In this document: piece after piece, positions 21,221 through 33,600 of the stretch | How positions within the stretch are numbered: the first letter of the stretch is position 1 | Layout of the letters: the number at the start of each line of letters is the position of its first letter | From: Hyperoodon ampullatus | Lineage: Eukaryota > Chordata > Mammalia > Artiodactyla > Ziphiidae | Length of the DNA stretch: 64,000 bases | Assembly: GCA_949752795.1 (NCBI GenBank) | Contig: OX457070.1 | Coordinates: 25,568,588 to 25,632,587, forward strand | Reading direction: 5' to 3' | Program-made: the position numbers and the translations under genes | Notes under the pieces: generated by a model | The model's database searches: none | What the model was told of the DNA's origin: nothing | The model's input: only the letters and a program-made list of their open reading frames with translations

Positions 21221-22989
21221 CGTACTATGCACACTGCAACTTTGATATTGGTGACCTAGTGCGAAAAGCACTATTTTCCCCACTGGAGGGCAGAAGGCCT
21301 GTGGTGTCAAATTTCCCTGAGACAGGGCTGTTCTCTGTCTTCTCTTCACAGGTAGAGTGCCTTCACGGAGAACAGAGTGTCCTTGGAGAAACAGAGAGCG
21401 TCCTGTGCATTCCAGGCGGCATCCCAGATCACCCATTGCGAAAGGGAAATCTCGACCTCTCTCCAGGGTTCAAAGGATCGATCGGATGGCCCATTCACAC
21501 ATTGAGGCGTTCAGCGGTTTTTCCACTGCCTTCTGGAGAAGTACTGCTGGATCTCTAGTATGCTTGTCCTACGGCACCCAGGTCCTCACAGTGTCCCAGG
21601 GAACAACACTGCATACAGGATCACCCTTCGTGGCTGACTGAGCAGCACCATGCTACCTAAGGCCTCCGGATCACCAATTGGAAAGCACTGTGAAAGGCAA
21701 CCCTGTGCTTTTTCTCCAGAGAGCTCGATGGCCAAAACATTCAACGGACTCCCAGAACACAGCACTAGCTCGTCTTTCGTAGGTGTCATGTCAGTGGACC
21801 TCAGGGCAGAGAGTGAGCTGCAAGGATAACACACTCCCCTAAGTGTCCGTTCCGGGTGCCCTCACTTGGCGGACCTCTGCCTATGCCACGCACAAAGTAG
21901 AGAGGCCCTGCAGTTTTCTAAATGTAGATAGATTCCCCTTGAACCCTACTATGCTTAGAGAAACTGCGAGGACACGTCGCAGCCTCCCCAAAGCCTTACG
22001 TCCCATACACCAGCCACACGATGCCCATCACAACTCACTCGGTTTTGAACTTCATCCAGGAAGTGGCCAGAGTGCCCCCTTCTGTCTGTTTTGGCTCGCT
22101 GGAAACTGAACGTACTCGGGCAGTTTGGAACGTGCAGCTTGGCAATGTATGTGCATGGTCGCACGTCCCAGCTGTAAGCAGGACCGCTGCAGCCTCCATG
22201 CCGCCTGAAATATAGTGCTGCTGCCAGTCTCACGTCCTGGATTGCCCTACGTAGGAAAAGGGCGTTTCCCTGAGGGCAATACGGTGCTTCCAGTTCCCTG
22301 CAAGAGGCATGGGAAAGGCGCCAATGCCTAAAGGGAAAACGACACTGCCTGCCAGGCTCTTACTATGGTCCATGTATTGCATTTGGAAGATTGGGCATAC
22401 ATCATTCACCAGGAAAACCTAGTCCATGGAGTGCCTTCACGTTAGTGAGCTTCTCGGAACTCTGGCATTACTGCGTCCTCTGCACCTTCCAGGAAAGAAC
22501 ACTGAGACCTGAGTAGCCCTTCCTGGGCGACTTCACAACCCTCAGGGATCTTGGGCCTCCGGGCATCTCTCCCTTAACGCGGAGTGGAAAGCAGCACACT
22601 GCTTTCTTCGTTGGAGAGCTAAGTGTCTGAGCTTTCGAAAGTCCACCCAAACACGGGCCCAGCAGGTCTTTTAAGTGTACGGCCAGTGGCTCACAGCACT
22701 GCACCAGGGCCACAATGAAAAAACACGCTACTCAGTGTTTGTCTCGGGAAGCCTCACTGGCCGTCTCTCTAAGCCAAGCAGGCCGTTGACCTTCGAAGCA
22801 ACCTGACAAAGGCACGGTTTGCCCCTGAAACGCCCAGAGCCCTTTTATAAGGTGTGCGGGCGTCGAAGCCTAACCCAAGTCAGTGGGGACGTCACGCCAC
22901 TCGCCGCAGGCAGAACTGCCTTGCTACGAAGTTTCAACGGGGAAGGACAGGGGGCCGCTTCCGACCCTTTGACTGTGGCAGAAACTACA
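21221..22989 (+). repeat. Satellite unit 13, class B
   Basis: 1,769 bp, near-copy of unit 11 with ACAGGTAGAG and GGTTTTGAAC. Private GCACCTTCCAGG near 22,482. Confidence 0.95.
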
Positions 22990-24758
22990 CGTACTATGCA
23001 CACTGCAACTTTGATATTGGTGACCTAGTGCGAAAAGCACTATTTTCCCCACTGGAGGGCAGAAGGCCTGTGGTGTCAAATTTCCCTGAGACAGGGCTGT
23101 TCTCTGTCTTCTCTTCACAGCTAGAGTGCCTTCACGGAGAACAGAGTGTCCTTGGAGAAACAGAGAGCGTCCTGTGCATTCCAGGCGGCATCCCAGATCA
23201 CCCATTGCGAAAGGGAAATCTCGACCTCTCTCCAGGGTTCAAAGGATCGATCGGATGGCCCATTCACACATTGAGGCGTTCAGCGGTTTTTCCACTGCCT
23301 TCTGGAGAAGTACTGCTGGATCTCTAGTATGCTTGTCCTACGGCACCCAGGTCCTCACAGTGTCCCAGGGAATAACACTGCGTACAGGATCACCCTTCCT
23401 GGCTGACTGAGCAGCACCATGCTAACTAAGGCCTCCGGATCACCAATTGGAAAGCACTGTGAAAGGCAACCCTGTGCTTTTTCTCCAGAGAGCTCGATGG
23501 CCAAAACATTCAACGGACTCCCAGAACACAGCACTAGCTCGTCTTTCGTAGGTGTCATGTCAGTGGACCTCAGGGCAGAGAGTGAGCTGCAAGGATAACA
23601 CACTCCCCTAAGTGTCCGTTCCGGGTGCCCTCACTTGGCGGACCTCTGCCTATGCCACGCACAAAGTAGAGAGGCCCTGCAGTTTTCTAAATGTAGATAG
23701 ATTCCCCTTGAACCCTACTACGCTTAGAGAAACTGCGAGGACACGTCGCAGCCTCCCCAAAGCCTTACGTCCCATACACCAGCCACACGATGCCCATCAC
23801 AACTCACTCGGTTTCGAACTTCATCCAGGAAGTGTCCAGAGTGCCCCCTTCTGTCTGTTTTGGCTCGCTGGAAGCTGAACGAACTCGGGCAGTTTGGAAC
23901 GTGCAGCTTGGCAATGTATGTGCATGGTCGCACATCCCAGCTGTAAGCAGGACCGCTGCAGCCTCCATGCCGCCTGAAATATAGTGCTGCTGCCAGTCTC
24001 ACGTCCTGGATTGCCCTACGTAGGAAAAGGGCGTTTCCCTGAGGGCAATACGGTGCTTCCAGTTCCCTGCAAGAGGCATGGGAAAGGCGCCAATGCCTAA
24101 AGGGAAAACGACACTGCCTGCCAGGCTCTTACTATGGTCCATGTATTGCATTTGGAAGATTGGGCATACATCATTCGCCAGGAAAACCTAGTCCATGGAG
24201 TGCCTTCACGTTAGTGAGCTTCTCGGACCTGTGGGATTACTGCGTCCTCTGCACCTCCCAGGAAAGAACACTGAGACCTGAGTAGCCCTTCCTGGGCGAC
24301 TTCACAACCCTCAGGGATCTTGGGCCTCCGGGCATCTCTCCCTTAACGCGGAGTGGAAAGCAGCCCACTGCTTTCTTCGTTGGAGAGCTAAGTGTCTGAG
24401 CTTTCGAAAGTCCACCCAAACACGGGCCCAGCAGGTCTTTTAAGTGTACGGCCAGTGGCTCACAGCACTACACCAGGGCCACAATGAGAAAACACGCTCC
24501 TCAGGGTTTGTCTCGTGAAGCCTCACTGGCCGTCTCTCTAAGCCAAGCAGGCCGTTGACCTTCGAAGCAACCTGACAAAGGAACGGTTTGCCCCTGAAAC
24601 GCCCAGAGCCCTTTTATAAGGTGTGCGGGCGTCGAAGCCTAACCCAAGTCAGTGGGGACGTCACGCCACTCGCCGCAGGCAGAACTGCCTTGCTACGAAG
24701 TTTCAACGGGGAAGGACAGGGGGCCGCTTCCGACCCTTTGACTGTGGCAGAAACTACA
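22990..24758 (+). repeat. Satellite unit 14, class B
   Basis: 1,769 bp, near-copy of unit 12 up to about 24.2 kb. The tail differs: private CACTACACC near 24,467, CTCGTGAAGC near 24,512 and AAAGGAACGG near 24,577. CRE-like site intact. Confidence 0.95.
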
Positions 24759-26526
24759 CGTACTATGCACACTGCAACTTTGATATTGGTGACCTAGTGC
24801 GAAAAGCACTATTTTCCCCACTGGAGGGCAGAAGGCCTGTGGTGTCAAATTTCCCTGAGACAGGGCTGTTCTCTGTCTTCTCTTCACAGCTAGAGTGCCT
24901 TCACGGAGAACAGAGTGTCCTTGGAGAAACAGAGAGCGTCCTGTGCATTCCAGGCGGCATCCCAGATCACCCATTGCGAAAGGGAAATCTCGACCTCTCT
25001 CCAGGGTTCAAAGGATCGATCGGATGGCCCATTCACACATTGAGGCGTTCAGCGGTTTTTCCACTGCCTTCTGGAGAAGTACTGCTGGATCTCTAGTATG
25101 CTTGTCCTACGGCACCCAGGTCCTCAAAGTGTCCCAGGGAACAACACTGCGTACAGGATCACCCTTCCTGGCTGACAGAGCAGCACCATGCTACCTAAGG
25201 CCTCCGGATCACCAATTGGAAAGCACTGTGAAAGGCAACCCTGTGCTTTTTCTCCACAGAGCTCGATGGCCAAAACATTCAACAGACTCCCAGAACACAG
25301 CACTAGCTCGTCTTTCGTAGGTGTCATGTCAGTAGACCTCAGGGCAGAGAGTGAGCTGCAAGGATAACACACTCCCCTGAGTGTCCGTTCCGGGTGCCCT
25401 TACTTGGCGGACCTCTGCCTATGCCACGCACAAAGTAGAGAGGGTCTGCAGTTTTCTAAATGTAGATAGATTCCCCTTGAACCCTACTACGCTTAGAGAA
25501 ACTGCGAGGACACGTCGCAGCCTCCCCAAAGCCTTACGTCCCATACACCAGCCGCACGTTGCCCATCAGACTCACTCGGTTTCGAACTTCATCCAGGAAG
25601 TGTCCAGAGTGCCCCCTTCTTTCTGTTTTGGCTCGCTGGAAACTGAACGAACTCGGGCAGTTTGGAACGTGCAGCTTGGCAATGTATGTGCATGGTCGCA
25701 CGTCCCAGCTGTAAGCAGGACCGCTGCAGCCTCCATGCCGCCTGAAATATAGTGCTGCTGCCAGTCTCACGTCCTGGATTGCCCTACGTAGGAAAAGGGC
25801 GTTTCCCTGAGGGCAATACGGTGCTTCCAGTTCCCTGCAAGAGGCATGGGAAAGGCGCCAATGCCTAAAGGGAAAACGACACTGCCTGCCAGGCTCTTAC
25901 TATGGTCCATGTATTGCATTTGGAAGATTGGGCATACATCATTCGCCAGGAAAACCTAGTCCATGGAGTGCCTTCACGTTAGTGAGCTTCTCGGAACTCT
26001 GGGATTACTGCGACCTCCGCACCTCCCAGGAAAGAACACTGAGACCTGAGTAGCCCTTCCTGGGCGACTTCACAACCCTCAGGGATCTTGGGCCTCCGGG
26101 CATCTCTCCCTTAACGCGGAGTGGAAAGCAGCACACTGCTTTCTTCGTTGGAGAGCTAAGTGTCTGAGCTTTCGAAAGTCCACCCAAACACGGGCCCAGC
26201 AGGTCTTTTAAGTGTACGGCCAGTGGCTCACAGCACTGCACCAGGGCCACAATGAGAAAACACGCTCCTCAGTGTTTGACTCGGGAAGCCTCACGGGCCG
26301 TCTCTCTAAGCCAAGCAGGCTGTTGACCTTCGAAGCAACCTGACAAAGGCAAGGTTTGCCCCTGAAACGCCCAGAGCCCTTTTATAAGGTGTGCGGGCGT
26401 CGAAGCCTAACCCAAGTCAGTGGGGACATCACGCCACTCGCCGCAGGCAAAACTGCTTTGCTACGAAGTTTCAACGGGGAAGGACAGGGGGCCGCTTCCG
26501 ACCCTTTGACTGTGGCAGAAACTACA
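24759..26526 (+). repeat. Satellite unit 15, class B with net 1-bp deletion
   Basis: 1,768 bp. CCCATCAGACTC near 25,562 replaces CCCATCACAACTC-type sequence with a net loss of one base. Private CTCAAAGTG near 25,124, TCTCCACAGAG near 25,251 and CAGTAGACC near 25,330. GACATCAC tail. Confidence 0.95.
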
Positions 26527-27760
26527 CGTACTATGCACACTGCAACTTTGCTATTGGTGACTTAGTGCGAAAAGCACTATTTTCCACACAGGAGGGCAGA
26601 AGGCCTGTGGTGTCAAATTTCCCTGAGACAGGGCTGTTCTCTGTCTTCTCTTCACAGCTAGAGTGCCTTCACGGAGAACAGAGTGTCCTTGGAGAAACAG
26701 AGAGCGTCCTGTGCATTCCAGGCGGCATCCCAGATCACCCATAGCGAAAGGGAACTCTCGACCTCTCTCCAGGGTTCAAAGGATCGATCGGATGGCCCAT
26801 TCACACATTGAGGCGTTCAGCGGTTTTTCCACTGCCTTCTGGAGAAGTACTGCTGGATCTCTAGTATGCTTGTCCTACGGCACCCAGGTCCTCACAGTGT
26901 CCCAGGGAGCAACACTGCATACAGGATTACCCTTCGTGGCTGACTGAGCAGCACCATGCTACCTAAGGCCTCCGGATCACCAATTGGAAAGCACTGTGAA
27001 AGGCAACCCTGTGCTTTTTCTCCAGAGAGCTCGATGGCCAAAACATTCAACAGACTCCCAGAACACAGCCCTAGCTCGTCTTTCGTAGGTGTCATGTCAG
27101 TGGACCTCAGGGCAGAGCTTGAGCTGCAAGGATGACATACTCACCTAAGTGTCCGTTCTGGGTGCCCTTACTTGGCGGACCTCTGCCTATGCCACGCACA
27201 AAGTAGAGAGGCCCTGCAGTTTTCTAAATGTAGATAGATTCCCCTGAACCCTACTACGCTTAGAGAAACTGCGAGGACACGTCGCAGCCTCCCCAAAGCC
27301 TTACGTCCCATACACCAGCCACACGTTGCCCATCACAACTCACTCGGTTTCGAACTTCATCCAGGAATTGGCCAGAGTGCCCCCTTCTGTCTGTTTTGGC
27401 TCGCTGGAAACTGAACGAACTCGGGCAGTTTGGAACGTGCAGTTTGGCAATGTATGTGCATGGTCGCACGTCCCAGCTGTAAGCAGGACCGCTGCAGCCT
27501 CCATGCCGCCTGAAATATAGTGCTGCTGCCAGTCTCACGTCCTGGATTGCCCTACGTAGGAAAAGGGCGTTTCCCTGAGGGCAATACGGTGCTTCCAGTT
27601 CCCTGCAAGAGGCATGGGAAAGGCGCCAATCCCTAAAGGGAAAACGACACTGCCTGCCAGGCTCTTACTATGGTCTATGTATTGCATTTGGAAGATTGGG
27701 CATACATCCTTTGCCAGGAAAACCTAGTCCATGGAGTGCCTTCACGTTAGTGAGCTTCTC
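26310..27760 (+). repeat. Higher-order repeat block beta, copy 2 (unit 15 tail and unit 16)
   Basis: Second copy of the block seen at 15.7-17.15 kb, six units away. It has a few private changes such as CCCATAGCG near 26,740 and GGAGCAACACTG near 26,907. After about 27.77 kb it loses the variants that continue in unit 10, so the match ends there. Confidence 0.75.
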
Positions 27761-28294
27761 GGACCTGTGGGATTACTGCGTCCTCTGCACCTCCCAGGAA
27801 AGAACACTGAGACCTGAGTAGCCCTTCCTGGGCGACTTCACAACCCTCAGGGATCTTGGGCCTCCGGGCATCTCTCCCTTAACGCGGAGTGGAAAGCAGC
27901 CCACTGCTTTCTTCGTTGGAGAGCTAAGTGTCTGAGCTTTCGAAAGTCCACCCAAACACGGGCCCAGCAGGTCTTTTAAGTGTACGGCCAGTGGCTCACA
28001 GCACTGCACCAGGGCCACAATGAGAAAACACGCTCCTCAGGGTTTGTCTCGGGAAGCCTCACTGGCCGTCTCTCTAAGCCAAGCAGGGCGTTGACCTTCG
28101 AAGCAACCTGACAAAGGCACGGTTTGCCCCTGAAACGCCCAGAGCCCTTTTATAAGGTGTGCGGGCGTCGAAGCCTAACCCAAGTCAGTGGGGACGTCAC
28201 GCCACTCGCCGCAGGCAGAACTGCCTTGCTACGAAGTTTCAACGGGGAAGGACAGGGGGCCGCTTCCGACCCTTTGACTGTGGCAGAAACTACA
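26527..28294 (+). repeat. Satellite unit 16, class A
   Basis: 1,768 bp, front and middle nearly copying unit 10. Private CCAATCCCTAAAG near 27,626 and GGTCTATG near 27,673. Tail restores the intact CRE-like site. Confidence 0.95.
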
Positions 28295-30063
28295 CGTACT
28301 ATGCACACTGCAACTTTGATATTGGTGACCTAGTGCGAAAAGCACTATTTTCCCCACTGGAGGGCAGAAGGCCTGTGGTGTCAAATTTCCCTGAGACAGG
28401 GCTGTTCTCTGTCTTCTCTTCACAGCTAGAGTGCCTTCACAGAGAACAGAGTGTCCTTGGAGAAACAGAGAGTGTCCTGTGCATTCCAGGCGGCATCCCA
28501 GATCACCCATTGCGAAAGGGAAATCTCGACCTCTCTCCAGGGTTCAAAGGATCGATCGGATGGCCCATTCACACATTCAGGAGTTGAGGGGTTTTTCCAC
28601 TGCCTTCTGGAGAAGTACTGCTGGATCTCTAGTATGCTTGTCCTACGGCACCCAGGTCCTCACAGTGTCCCAGGGAACAACACTGCGTACAGGATCACCC
28701 TTCCTGGCTGACAGAGCAGCACCATGCTACCTAAGGCCTCCGGATCACCAATTGGAAAGCACTGTGAAAGGCAACCCTGTGCTTTTTCTCCAGAGAGCTC
28801 GATGGCCAAAACATTCAACGGACTCCCAGAACACAGCACTAGCTCGTCTTTCGTAGGTGTCATGTCAGTGGACCTCAGGGCAGAGAGTGAGCTGCAAGGA
28901 TAACACACTCCCCTGAGTGTCCGTTCCGGGTGCCCTTACTTGGCGGACCTCTGCCTATGCCACGCACAAAGTAGAGAGGGTCTGCAGTTTTCTAAATGTA
29001 GATAGATTCCCCTTGAACCCTACTACGCTTATAGAAACTGCGAGGACACGTCGCAGCCTCCCCAAAGCCTTACGTCCCATAAACCAGCCACACGTTGCCC
29101 ATCACAACTCACTCGGTTTCGAACTTCATCCAGGAAGTGGCCAGAGTGCCCCCTTCTGTCTCTTTTGGCTCGCTGGAAACTGAACGGACTCGGGCAGTTT
29201 GGAACGTGCAGCTTGGCAATGTATGTGCATGGTCGCACGTCCCAGCTGTAAGCAGGACCGCTGCAGCCTCCATGCCGCCTGAAATATAGTGCTGCTGCCA
29301 GTCTCACGTCCTGGATTGCCCTACGTAGGAAAAGGGCGTTTCCCTGAGGGCAATACGGTGCTTCCAGTTCCCTGCAAGAGGCATGGGAAAGGCGCCAATG
29401 CCTAAAGGGAAAACGACACTGCCTGCCAGGCTCTTACTATGGTCCATGTATTGCATTTGGAAGATTGGGCATACATCATTCACCAGGAAAACCTAGTCCA
29501 TGGAGTGCCTTCACGTTAGTGAGCTTCTCGGAACTCTGGGATTACTGCGTCCTCCGCACCTCCCAGGAAAGAACACTGAGACCTGAGTAGCCCTTCCTGG
29601 GCGACTTCACAACCCTCAGGGATCTTGGGCCTCCGGGCATCTCTCCCTTAACGCGGAGTGGAAAGCAGCACACTGCTTTCTTCGTTGGAGAGCTAGGTGT
29701 CTGAGCTTTCGAAAGTCCACCCAAACACGGGCCCAGCAGGTCTTTTAAGTGTACGGCCAGTGGCTCACAGCACTGCACCAGGGCCACAATGAGAAAACAC
29801 GCTCCTCAGGGTTTGTCTCGGGAAGCCTCACGGGCCGTCTCTCTAAGCCAAGCAGGCCGTTGACCTTCGAAGCAACCTGACAAAGGCACGGTTTGCCCCT
29901 GAAACGCCCAGAGCCCTTTTATAAGGTGTGCGGGCGTCGAAGCCTAACCCAAGTCAGTGGGGACGTCACGCCACTCGCCGCAGGCAGAACTGCCTTGCTA
30001 CGAAGTTTCAACGGGGAAGGACAGGGGGCCGCTTCCGACCCTTTGACTGTGGCAGAAACTACA
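28295..30063 (+). repeat. Satellite unit 17, class B
   Basis: 1,769 bp, like units 2 and 8 in front (GACAGAGCAG) but with private CAGGAGTTGAGG near 28,577 and CATAAACCAGC near 29,080. CRE-like site intact. Confidence 0.95.
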
Positions 30064-31832
30064 CGTACTATGCACACTGCAACTTTGATATTGGTGACCT
30101 AGTGCGAAAAGCACTATTTTCCCCACTGGAAGGCAGAAGGCCTGTGGTGTCAAATTTCCCTGAGACAGGGCTGTTCTCTGTCTTCTCTTCACAGCTAGAG
30201 TGCCTTCACGGAGAGAAGAGTGTCCTTGGAGAAACAGAGAGCGTCCTGTGCATTCCAGGCGGCATCCCAGATCACCCATTGCGAAAGGGAAATCTCGACC
30301 TCTCTCCAGGGTTCAAAGGATCGATCGGATGGCACATTCACACATTGAGGCGTTCAGCGGTTTTTCCACTGCCTTCTGGAGAAGTACTGCTGGATCTCTA
30401 GTATGCTTGTCCTACGGCACCCAGGTCCTCACAGTGTCCCAGGGAATAACACTGCGTACAGGATCACCCTTCCTGGCTGACTGAGCAGCACCATGCTACC
30501 TAAGGCCTCCGGATCACCAATTGGAAAGCACTATGAAAGGCAACCCTGTGCTTTTTCTCCAGAGAGCTCGATGGCCAAAACATTCAACGGACTCCCAGAA
30601 CACAGCACTAGCTCGTCTTTCGTAGGTGTCATGTCAGTGGACCTCAGGGCAGAGAGTGAGCTGCAAGGATAACACACTCCCCTAAGTGTCCGTTCCGGGT
30701 GCCCTCACTTGGCGGACCTCTGCCTATGCCACGCACAAAGTAGAGAGGCCCTGCAGTTTTCTAAATGTAGATAGATTCCCCTTGAACCCTACTACGCTTA
30801 GAGAAACTGCGAGGACACGTCGCAGCCTCCCCAAAGCCTTACGTCCCATACACCAGCCACACGTTGCCCATCACAACTCACTCGGTTTCGAACTTCATCC
30901 AGGAAGTGTCCAGAGTGCCCCCTTCTGTCTGTTTTGGCTCGCTGGAAACTGAACGAACTCGGGCAGTTTGGAACGTGCAGCTTGGCAATGTATGTGCATG
31001 GTCGCACGTCCCAGCTGTAAGCAGGACCGCTGCAGCCTCCATGCCGCCTGAAATATAGTGCTGATGCCAGTCTCACGTCCTGGATTGCCCTACGTAGGAA
31101 AAGGGCGTTTCCCTGAGGGCAATACGGTGCTTCCAGTTCCCTGCAAGACGCATGGGAAAAGCGCCAATGCCTAAAGGGAAAACGACACTGCCTGCCAGGC
31201 TCTTACTATGGTCCATGTATTGCATTTGGAAGATTGGCCATACATCATTCGCCAGGAAAACCTAGTCCATGGAGTGCCTTCATGTTAGTGAGCTTCTCGG
31301 AACTCTGGCATTACTGCGTCCTCCGCATCTCCCAGGAAAGAACACTGAGACCTGAGTAGCCCTTCCTGGGCGACTTCACAACCCTCAGGGATCTTGGGCC
31401 TCCGGGCATCTCTCCCTTAACGCGGAGTGGAAAGCAGCCCCCTGCTTTCTTCGTTGGAGAGCTAGGTGTCTGAGCTTTCGAAAGTCCACCCAAACACGGG
31501 CCCAGCAGGTCTTTTAAGTGTACGGCCAGTGGCTCACAGCATTGCACCAGGGCCACAATGAGAAAACACGCTCCTCAGGGTTTGTCTCGGGAAGCCTCAC
31601 TGGCCGTCTCTCTAAGCCAAGCAGGGCGTTGACCTTCGAAGCAACCTGACAAAGGCACGGTTTGCCCCTGAAACGCCCAGAGCCCTTTTATAAGGTGTGC
31701 GGGCGTCGAAGCCTAACCCAAGTCAGTGGGGACATCACGCCACTCGCCGCAGGCAAAACTGCTTTGCTACGATGTTTCAACTGGGAAGGACAGGGGGCCG
31801 CTTCCGACCCTTTGACTGTGGCAGAAACTACA
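30064..31832 (+). repeat. Satellite unit 18, class B, junction into the tetramer region
   Basis: 1,769 bp. First unit with GGAGAGAAGAG, a marker common in the right half. Private CACTATGAAAGG near 30,529, AGACGCATGG near 31,147 and TTCATGTTAG near 31,280. From about 31.3 kb its tail matches the tails of units 22 and 26 (CCCCCTGC, CAGCATTGC). Confidence 0.95.
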
Positions 31833-33600
31833 CGTACTATGCACACTGCAACTTTGATATTGGTGACCTAGGGCGAAAAGCACTATTTTCCCCAATGGAG
31901 GGCAGAAGGCCTGTGGTGTCAAATTTCCCTGAGACAGGGCTGTTCTCTGTCTTCTCTTCACAGCTAGAGTGCCTTCACGGAGAACAGAGTGTCCTTGGAG
32001 AAACAGAGAGCATCCTGTGCATTCCAGTCGGCATCCCAGATCACCCATAGCGAAAGGGAACTCTCGACCTCTCTCCAGGGTTCAAAGGATCGATCGGATG
32101 GCCCATTCACACATTCAGGCGTTCAGCCGGTTTTCCACTGCCTTCTGGAGAAGTACTGCTGGATCTCTAGTATGCTTGTCCTACGGCACCCAGGTCCTCA
32201 CAGTGTCCCAGGGAACAACACTGCATACAGGATCACCCTTCGTGGCTGACTGAGCAGCACCATGCTACCTAAGGCCTCCGGATCACCAATTGGAAAGCAC
32301 TGTGAAAGGCAACCCTGTGCTTTTTCTCCAGAGAGCTCGATGGCCAAAACATTCAACAGACTCCCAGAACACAGCACTAGCTCTTCTTTCGTAGGTGTCA
32401 TGTCAGTGGACCTCAGGGCAGAGCTTGAGCTGCAAGGATGACACACTCTCCTAAGTGTCCGTTCCGGGTGCCCTTACTTGGCGGACCTCTGCCTATGCCA
32501 CGCACAAAGTAGAGAGGCCCTGCAGTTTTCTAAATGTAGATAGATTCCCCTGAACCCTACTACCCTTAGAGAAACTGCGAGGACACGTCGCAACCTCCCC
32601 AAAGGCTTACGTCCCATACACCAGCCACACGATGCCCATCACAACTCACTCGGTTTCGAACTTCATCCAGGAAGTGGCCAGAGTGCCCCCTTCTGTTTGT
32701 TTTGGCTCGCTGGAAACTGAACGTACTCGGGCAGTTTGGAACGTGCAGCTTGGCAATGTATGTGCATGATCGCACGTCCCAGCTGTAAGCAGGACCGCTG
32801 CAGCCTCCATGCCGCCTGAAATATAGTGCTGCTGCCAGTCTCACGTCCTGGATTGCCCTACGTAGGAAAAGGGCGTTTCCCTGAGGGCAATACGGTGCTT
32901 CCAGTTCCCTGCAAGAGGCATGGGAAAGGCGCCAATGCCTAAAGGGAAAACGACACTGCCTGCCAGGCTCTTACTATGGTCCATGTATTGCATTTGGAAG
33001 ATTGGGCATACATCCTTCGCCAGGAAAACCTAGTCCATGGAGTGCCTTCACGTTAGTGAGCTTCTCGGAACTCTGGCATTACTGCGTCCTCCGCATCTCC
33101 CAGGAAAGAACACTGAGACCTGAGTAGCCCTTCCTGGGCGACTTCACAACCCTCAGGGATCTTGGGCCTCCGGGCATCTCTCCCTTAACGCGGAGTGGAA
33201 AGCAGCCCACTGCTTTCTTCGTTGGAGAGCTAAGTGTCTGAGCTTTCGAAAGTCCACCCAAACACGGGCCCAGCAGGTCTTTTAAGTGTACGGCCAGTGG
33301 CTCACAGCACTGCACCAGGGCCACAATGAGAAAACACGCTCCTCAGGGTTTGTCTCGGGAAGCCTCACTGGCCGTCTCTCTAAGCCAAGCAGGGCGTTGA
33401 CCTTCGAAGCAACCTGACAAAGGCACGGTTTGCCCCTGAAACGCCCAGAGCCCTTTTATAAGGTGTGCGGGCGTCGAAGCCTAACCCAAGTCATTGGGGA
33501 CATCACGCCACTCGCCGCAGGCAAAACTGCTTTGCTACGAAGTTTCAACTGGGAAGGACACGGGGCCACTTCCGACCCTTTGACTGTGGCAGAAACTACA
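31833..33600 (+). repeat. Satellite unit 19, class A, tetramer position a
   Basis: 1,768 bp. CCCATAGCG, CTCTTCTTTCG, CTACCCTTAG and GCATGATCGC. GACATCAC tail with GGTCATTGGGG-type variant CAAGTCATTGG near 33,487. Confidence 0.95.

Larger units (their letters stand above)
21221..24758 (+). repeat. Dimer higher-order repeat gamma, copy 2 (units 13-14)
   Basis: Second copy of the 3.54-kb dimer. It is 3,538 bp because the last part of unit 14 carries the full GACGTCACGCC in place of the 1-bp-shorter form at the end of unit 12. Similarity to copy 1 therefore ends near 24.2-24.4 kb, where unit 14 switches to another tail type. Confidence 0.88.
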
